From contig NZ_JAOTIK010000001.1 in the NCBI RefSeq assembly GCF_030116705.1, forward strand, positions 1,507,001 to 1,571,000: DNA of 64,000 bases, read 5' to 3'. The position numbers were made by a program, and so were the translations under genes. The notes below the pieces were generated by a model. The model saw only the letters and a program-made list of their open reading frames with translations, was not told the DNA's origin and did no database searches. Below, piece by piece: positions 59,682-64,000 of the stretch (positions within the stretch are counted from its first letter, which is position 1; each line of letters starts with the position of its first letter). Source of the stretch: Streptomyces sp. ML-6 (GTDB lineage: Bacteria > Actinomycetota > Actinomycetes > Streptomycetales > Streptomycetaceae).

Positions 59682-60662
59682 ATGAAGAGCGAGCCCGCCC
59701 GGCCGGCCGCCGGCCGCCGCACCTCCCCGGAAAACTCCGCGCAGGATCCCGCCATCGAGATCCGCGGCCTGGTGAAGCGGTACGGCGACAAGACCGCGGT
59801 GGACGGTCTCGACCTGTCCGTGCGCGCCGGTGCCGTCACCGCCGTCCTCGGCCCCAACGGCGCGGGCAAGACCACCACCATCGAGACCTGCGAGGGCTAC
59901 CGCCGTCCGGACGCCGGGACGGTGCGGGTCCTCGGCCTCGACCCGGTCGCCGACTCCGCGCGGCTGCGCCCCCGGATCGGGGTGATGCTCCAGTCGGGCG
60001 GCGTCTACTCCGGGGCCCGCGCCGACGAGATGCTCCGCCACATGGCGAAGCTGCACGCCCACCCGCTGGACGTCGACGCGCTGATCGAGCGCCTCGGCCT
60101 CGGCGGCTGCGGCCGCACCACCTACCGGCGGCTCTCCGGCGGCCAGCAGCAGCGGCTCGCCCTGGCGATGGCCGTGGTCGGGCGGCCCGAGCTGGTCTTC
60201 CTGGACGAGCCGACCGCCGGCCTCGACCCGCAGGCCCGCCGCTCCACCTGGGACCTGGTGCGCGAGCTGCGCGCCGACGGCGTCTCAGTCGTCCTCACCA
60301 CGCACTTCATGGACGAGGCCGAGGAGCTCGCCGACGACGTCGCCGTCATCGACGCGGGCCGGGTCATCGCCCAAGGCAGCCCCGAGGAGCTGTGCCGGGG
60401 CGGCGCCGAGAACACCCTGCGCTTCACCGGCCGCCCCGGCCTCGACCTCGGTTCCCTGCTGAAGGCCCTGCCCGACGGCGCCGGGACGGCCGAGATCTCC
60501 CCGGGCACGTACCGCATCACCGGCGACGTCGGCCCGGAACTGCTGGCCACCGTCACCTCCTGGTGCGCCCAGCACGGGGTGATGCCGTCCGGCATCTCCG
60601 TGGAGCGGCACACCCTGGAGGACGTCTTCCTGGAACTGACCGGCAAGGAGCTGCGCGCATGA
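59682..60662 (+). CDS. ABC transporter ATP-binding protein (DrrA/CcmA type)
   Basis: A 326-aa ATPase: Walker A GPNGAGKTTT, Q-loop MLQSGGVYS, signature LSGGQQQRLALAMAVVG, Walker B LVFLDEPTAGLDPQ, H-loop TTHFMDEAEEL, then a DrrA-type C-terminal extension. Pairs with the permease that starts four bases before its stop. Such pairs export drugs or lipids; the substrate is unknown. Position next to suf and cta genes hints at a cofactor-linked role, not proven. Confidence 0.93.
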   Translation: MKSEPARPAAGRRTSPENSAQDPAIEIRGLVKRYGDKTAVDGLDLSVRAGAVTAVLGPNGAGKTTTIETCEGYRRPDAGTVRVLGLDPVADSARLRPRIGVMLQSGGVYSGARADEMLRHMAKLHAHPLDVDALIERLGLGGCGRTTYRRLSGGQQQRLALAMAVVGRPELVFLDEPTAGLDPQARRSTWDLVRELRADGVSVVLTTHFMDEAEELADDVAVIDAGRVIAQGSPEELCRGGAENTLRFTGRPGLDLGSLLKALPDGAGTAEISPGTYRITGDVGPELLATVTSWCAQHGVMPSGISVERHTLEDVFLELTGKELRA

Positions 60663-61426
60663 GCGCCGGTACGTACACCCCGCGGCCGGGTGCCGCGCCG
60701 CTGTCCCGCATGATCACCGCGCAGGCCGCCCTGGAGACGCGGATGCTGCTGCGCAACGGCGAGCAGCTGCTGCTGACCGTGGTCATCCCGACCCTGCTGC
60801 TGGTGCTGTTCAGCGCGGTCGACATCGTGGACACCGGCGCGGGCCGGGCCGTGGACTTCCTGACGCCCGGCGTCCTGGCGCTCGCCGTCATGTCCACGGC
60901 CTTCACCGGCCAGGCCATCGCCACCGGTTTCGAACGGCGCTACGGGGTGCTCAAGCGGCTCGGCGCCTCGCCGCTGCCGCGCTGGGCGCTGATGACCTCC
61001 AAGACCCTCGCGGTGCTGGCCACCGAGGTGCTCCAGGTGGTGCTGCTGACCGCGATCGCGTTCGCCCTGGGCTGGTCGCCGCAGGGCAACCCGTTCGCCG
61101 TCCTGCTGCTGCTCGTGCTCGGCACGGCGGCCTTCTCCGGGCTCGGGCTGCTGATGGCCGGCACGCTCCGGGCGGAGGCGACGCTCGCCGCGGCCAACCT
61201 GGTCTTCCTGCTGCTGCTGATCGGCGGCGGGGTGGTCGTGCCACTGGACAAGTTCCCGGACGCCGCGCAGTCGGTGCTGGGGCTGCTGCCGATCGCGGCC
61301 CTGTCGGGCGGTCTGCGCGACGTGCTCCAGCACGGTGCCGCGATGCCGTGGGGCGACCTCGGCATCCTGCTGGTGTGGGCGGTGTGCGGCCTGGGCGCCG
61401 CGGCCCGGTTCTTCCGCTGGGAGTGA
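60659..61426 (+). CDS. ABC-2 type transporter permease
   Basis: A 255-aa membrane protein with six hydrophobic segments (LLLTVVIPTLLLVLFSAVDIV, VLALAVMSTAFTGQAIATGFERRYGVLKRLGASPL with the ABC-2 intracellular loop motif, and PLDKFPDAAQSVLGLLPIAALSGGLRD). Start overlaps the ATPase stop. Confidence 0.93.
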   Translation: MSAGTYTPRPGAAPLSRMITAQAALETRMLLRNGEQLLLTVVIPTLLLVLFSAVDIVDTGAGRAVDFLTPGVLALAVMSTAFTGQAIATGFERRYGVLKRLGASPLPRWALMTSKTLAVLATEVLQVVLLTAIAFALGWSPQGNPFAVLLLLVLGTAAFSGLGLLMAGTLRAEATLAAANLVFLLLLIGGGVVVPLDKFPDAAQSVLGLLPIAALSGGLRDVLQHGAAMPWGDLGILLVWAVCGLGAAARFFRWE

Positions 61427-61556
61427 GCGGGGCCGCCCGCCGCGGGCGAGGGGAGCCATCCGCCGCGGGTGAGTGGACGGATGCGCTCCGTCGACGTTTC
61501 GCGCGACTCGTCCCCCTCGTGAAAGCTTGCACAAGCCGCCGCCTACGATGGGGCGC

Positions 61557-62561
61557 GTGCCCAAGCTGACCCGAGCCGAAGTCGCTCAAGCCGCGCGGAA
61601 CCCGCTCTCCTACATCGCCGGGCGATGGACCCCGACCCCCCGCACGGTCCGCCGTGCGGCCATGTCGGCCATCCTCATGTCCGTGCTCATCGTCGTGACC
61701 GGTGGCGCGGTGCGGCTGACCGGTTCCGGTCTCGGTTGCCCCACCTGGCCCAAGTGCACCGACGAGAGCCTCACCACCACGAGTGAGATGGGCTTCCACG
61801 GCGTCATCGAGTTCGGCAACCGGCTGCTGACCTACGTGCTGTGCGCGGCCGTCGGGTGGGCGATCATCGCCGCCCGGTCCGCGAAGCCCTGGCGGCACAG
61901 CCTCACCCGGCTCGGCTGGCTGCAGTTCTGGATCGTCATGGGCAACGCCGTGCTCGGCGGGATCGTGGTGCTGGTCGGCCTCAACCCGTACACCGTCGCG
62001 GCGCACTTCCTGCTCTCCACGGCACTGCTGACCGTCGCGATGGTGACCTGGCAGCGGATCGGCGAGGGCGACGAGGAGCCCCGGCCGCTGGTCGGCAAGG
62101 CGGTCTCCCAGCTGGCCTGGCTGCTCGCGGTCGCCGCGGGGTTGCTGGTCGCGGTCGGCACGGTGGTCACCGGCGCCGGACGGCACGCGGGCGACTCCAG
62201 CGACGTGCACCGCATCCCGATCGACTGGAAGCTGATCTCGCAGCTGCACGCCGATCTGGCCTGGGTCGTGGTGGCGCTGACCGTCGCGCTCTGGTTCGTG
62301 CTCAAGGCCGTGGACGCGCCGGTCGGCCCGCGGCACCGCACCCGTGAGCTCTTCCTGGTGCTGATGGCCCAGGGCGTGATCGGTTACGTCCAGTACTTCC
62401 TGGACACCCCGGAGCTCCTGGTCGGCCTGCACATGTTCGGTTCCTGCCTGGTGTGGATCGCGGTGGTGCGGGTGATGCTGTCGCTGCGCGAGCGGCCGGT
62501 GGCCGGGGCCGCGGTGCCCGGGCCCGCCGTCGAGCGGCCGGAACCCGCCACCGCGGGCTGA
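61557..62561 (+). CDS. ctaA: Heme A synthase
   Basis: A 334-aa membrane enzyme that oxidises heme O to heme A for cytochrome aa3. Eight helices in two similar halves; heme-ligand His residues in GVIEFGNRLL (preceded by FH), VAAHFLLS, QLHADLAWV and VGLHMFGSC; GSGLGCPTWPKC provides the Cys pair. GTG 61557 is preferred to ATG 61548 because TACGAT (61544-61549) looks like the -10 box and would make the mRNA leaderless at the GTG. Confidence 0.9.
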   Translation: MPKLTRAEVAQAARNPLSYIAGRWTPTPRTVRRAAMSAILMSVLIVVTGGAVRLTGSGLGCPTWPKCTDESLTTTSEMGFHGVIEFGNRLLTYVLCAAVGWAIIAARSAKPWRHSLTRLGWLQFWIVMGNAVLGGIVVLVGLNPYTVAAHFLLSTALLTVAMVTWQRIGEGDEEPRPLVGKAVSQLAWLLAVAAGLLVAVGTVVTGAGRHAGDSSDVHRIPIDWKLISQLHADLAWVVVALTVALWFVLKAVDAPVGPRHRTRELFLVLMAQGVIGYVQYFLDTPELLVGLHMFGSCLVWIAVVRVMLSLRERPVAGAAVPGPAVERPEPATAG

Positions 62562-62587
62562 GCGCCCCCGGGGCCGCCGGGCCTCCT

Positions 62588-62643
62588 CGTACGCCGATCG
62601 CCGGACGGACCCGGGTGCGGGTCCGTCCGGCGATCGGCGTACG
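62588..62643. terminator. 25-bp-stem bidirectional terminator
   Basis: A perfect 25-bp stem (62588-62612 with 62619-62643) and 6-nt loop between the convergent ctaA gene and the small unknown gene. Among the longest perfect hairpins in the window. Confidence 0.95.
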
Positions 62644-62655
62644 GGGGTCCGTTCG

Positions 62656-63012
62656 TCAGGCCTTGTCGGAGGGGCCGCCCACCTGGATGCCGGCCATCCG
62701 CGTCCACTCGTACGGACCGGTGCGGACCTTCGCGGCGAACTCGCCGTCGAAGTCCTCGTGCATCGTGATCCCGGCCTTGCGCGTGGCGTTCTCGGCGACC
62801 GCGTACGAGGGGGCCACCAGGTCGCCCCAGCCGCCGTCCTCGCCCACCAGCACGATGCGGGTGCCGTGCTCCCCGATGTAGGCGAGCTGTCCCTCCGCGC
62901 CGCCGTGCGCCTTGGCGAAGGCGCCGATCTGCTTGGCGAGTTTCGCCGCCCTGCGCTCCGCGCGGGCCGCCTGCTTGCCGCTCTCAACCTGGGTCTCTGC
63001 CGTCTCTGCCAT
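62656..63012 (-). CDS. Small conserved actinobacterial protein
   Basis: A 118-aa protein: a basic helical N-terminus (QAARAERRAAKLAKQIGAFAKAHGG) and an alpha/beta part (QLAYIGEHGTRIVLVGEDGGWGDLVAPS, ITMHEDFDGEFAAKVRTGPYEWTRMAGIQVGG). Conserved next to cta genes in streptomycetes as far as I recall; no function known. Confidence 0.75.
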   Translation of the reverse strand: MAETAETQVESGKQAARAERRAAKLAKQIGAFAKAHGGAEGQLAYIGEHGTRIVLVGEDGGWGDLVAPSYAVAENATRKAGITMHEDFDGEFAAKVRTGPYEWTRMAGIQVGGPSDKA

Positions 63013-63045
63013 ACCCAGGATGCTACCGACGGGTAGATCAACCGG

Positions 63046-63089
63046 CGACGGGCGGGGTACGTGGCATGGGCCACGTACCCCGCCCGTCG
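63046..63089 (-). terminator. 19-bp-stem terminator of ctaB
   Basis: Perfect stem 63046-63064 with 63071-63089, 6-nt loop, starting 22 bases beyond the ctaB stop on the minus strand. Confidence 0.9.
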
Positions 63090-63111
63090 GCAGGAGTCGG
63101 GAGGAGGCGGA

Positions 63112-64000
63112 CTACCTCAGGAAGGGGTCGATCGCCACGGCGACGAAGAGCAGCGACACATAGGTGATCGACCAGTGGAACAGCCGCATCTCCTTGAGCT
63201 TGGCGCCGGTCACCCCGGCCTTGGCCCGGTTCTGCAGACCGTGCGCCTCCCAGAGCCAGAAGCCGCCGGTCAGCAGCGCCACCGCGGTGTAGAACCAGCC
63301 GGTGTAGCCCAGGGGGGTGAGCAGCAGCGAGACGGCCACCATCACCCAGCTGTAGACGACGATCTGCCGGGCCACCACCCGGTTGGAGGCGATGACCGGG
63401 AGCATCGGGACGCCGACCCGGGCGTAGTCGTCCTTGACCTTCATGGAGAGCGGCCAGTAGTGCGGCGGCGTCCAGAAGAAGATGACGGCGAACAGGATGA
63501 CCGCGGCCCAGGACATCGAGTTGGTCACCGCCGACCAGCCGATGAGGACGGGCAGGCAGCCGGCGATGCCGCCCCAGACGATGTTCTGCGAGGTACGGCG
63601 CTTGAGCAGCATCGTGTAGACGACCACGTAGAACAGCAGTGCGCCGAGTGACAGCGCGGCCGAGAGCCAGTTCACCAGCAGGCCGAACCAGACCGTCGAG
63701 ACCACCGCGAGGGAGATCCCGAAGACCAGGCACTCGCGCGGGCTCACCATCCCGGTGACCAGCGGACGCTGCGCCGTACGGTCCATCAGCGCGTCGATGT
63801 CGCGGTCGATGTACATGTTCAGCGCGTTGGCACCGCCCGCGGAGAGGTATCCGCCGATGGTGGTGGCGAGGACGAGCCACAGATCGGGCACGCCCTGGGC
63901 CGCGAGGAACATCACCGGGACCGTGGTGATCAGCAGCAGCTCGATGATCCGAGGCTTGGTCAGTGCCACGAATGCCTTGACACGGGCCCCGAACGGGCGA
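63112..64000 (-). CDS. ctaB: Protoheme IX farnesyltransferase (heme O synthase), 5' end cut by window
   Basis: A UbiA-superfamily prenyltransferase converting heme B to heme O. The frame stays open to the window end ([22 protein letters not shown]), so the true start lies outside. Motifs: [22 protein letters not shown] (first Asp-rich prenyl-diphosphate site), [27 protein letters not shown] (second), with about eight helices. Acts just before ctaA. Confidence 0.95.
   Translation of the reverse strand, partial: RPFGARVKAFVALTKPRIIELLLITTVPVMFLAAQGVPDLWLVLATTIGGYLSAGGANALNMYIDRDIDALMDRTAQRPLVTGMVSPRECLVFGISLAVVSTVWFGLLVNWLSAALSLGALLFYVVVYTMLLKRRTSQNIVWGGIAGCLPVLIGWSAVTNSMSWAAVILFAVIFFWTPPHYWPLSMKVKDDYARVGVPMLPVIASNRVVARQIVVYSWVMVAVSLLLTPLGYTGWFYTAVALLTGGFWLWEAHGLQNRAKAGVTGAKLKEMRLFHWSITYVSLLFVAVAIDPFLR

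Overview
This is high-GC actinobacterial chromosome, almost certainly Streptomyces. The third codon position is strongly G/C, GTG starts and overlapping start/stop codons are common, and the window carries a characteristic Streptomyces set: an ectABCD operon preceded by a class V aminotransferase, an LAETG-anchored surface protein, a suf operon led by a SufR-like regulator, ctaA/ctaB, and a TROVE (Ro60) gene. No tRNA, rRNA, insertion sequence, integrase or CRISPR array was found. Most of the window reads as conserved core chromosome.

Layout. 1-6 kb: late cobalamin genes (chelatase with a VWA domain, cobO, cobB, a CobE/CbiG-C protein, cobC) with a ZIP metal transporter inserted in opposite orientation. 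6-10 kb: surface protein, amidohydrolase, class V aminotransferase. 10.3-13.7 kb: ectABCD for ectoine and 5-hydroxyectoine. 14-19 kb: a two-domain VOC protein, a frameshifted Old Yellow Enzyme gene divergent from a MarR regulator with mirrored operators, a second class V enzyme and a DsbA/FrnE thiol oxidoreductase. 19.1-22.4 kb: a three-gene cassette with looser codon use (RHH-RAMA protein, DUF262 protein, HipA-like kinase). This is the clearest accessory segment and the best candidate for an undescribed system. 23-33.5 kb: an aldehyde dehydrogenase with its IclR regulator, a membrane protein with a two-component system, a class B penicillin-binding protein, then 5-dehydro-4-deoxyglucarate dehydratase divergent from uronate dehydrogenase. 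The dehydratase, uronate dehydrogenase and aldehyde dehydrogenase together fit oxidative uronate catabolism to 2-oxoglutarate.

34-41 kb: a double TerD protein and the TROVE/Ro60 gene. Upstream of the Ro60 gene, on its strand, lie three tandem Y-RNA-like elements. Two carry a circularly permuted tRNA-like module and one is a minimal form without it. A Tat-exported PhoX-type phosphatase and a conserved unknown follow. 41-52.7 kb: a secreted nuclease-like protein, a FemX-like peptidoglycan enzyme, dapA and dapD, an HxlR-PrxQ fusion, a TetR/SMR efflux pair and exported proteins. 53-59.5 kb: sufR-sufB-sufD-Rieske ferredoxin-sufC-sufS-sufU-sufT-like, all on the minus strand. 59.7-64 kb: an ABC transporter and the heme A branch (ctaA, ctaB; ctaB runs off the window end).

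Many intergenic regions hold long perfect inverted repeats, including a 50-bp palindrome and an 18-bp-arm palindrome over a start codon, or short degenerate tandem repeats. All functions are read from the translated sequence by recognition of family motifs. No database search was possible.
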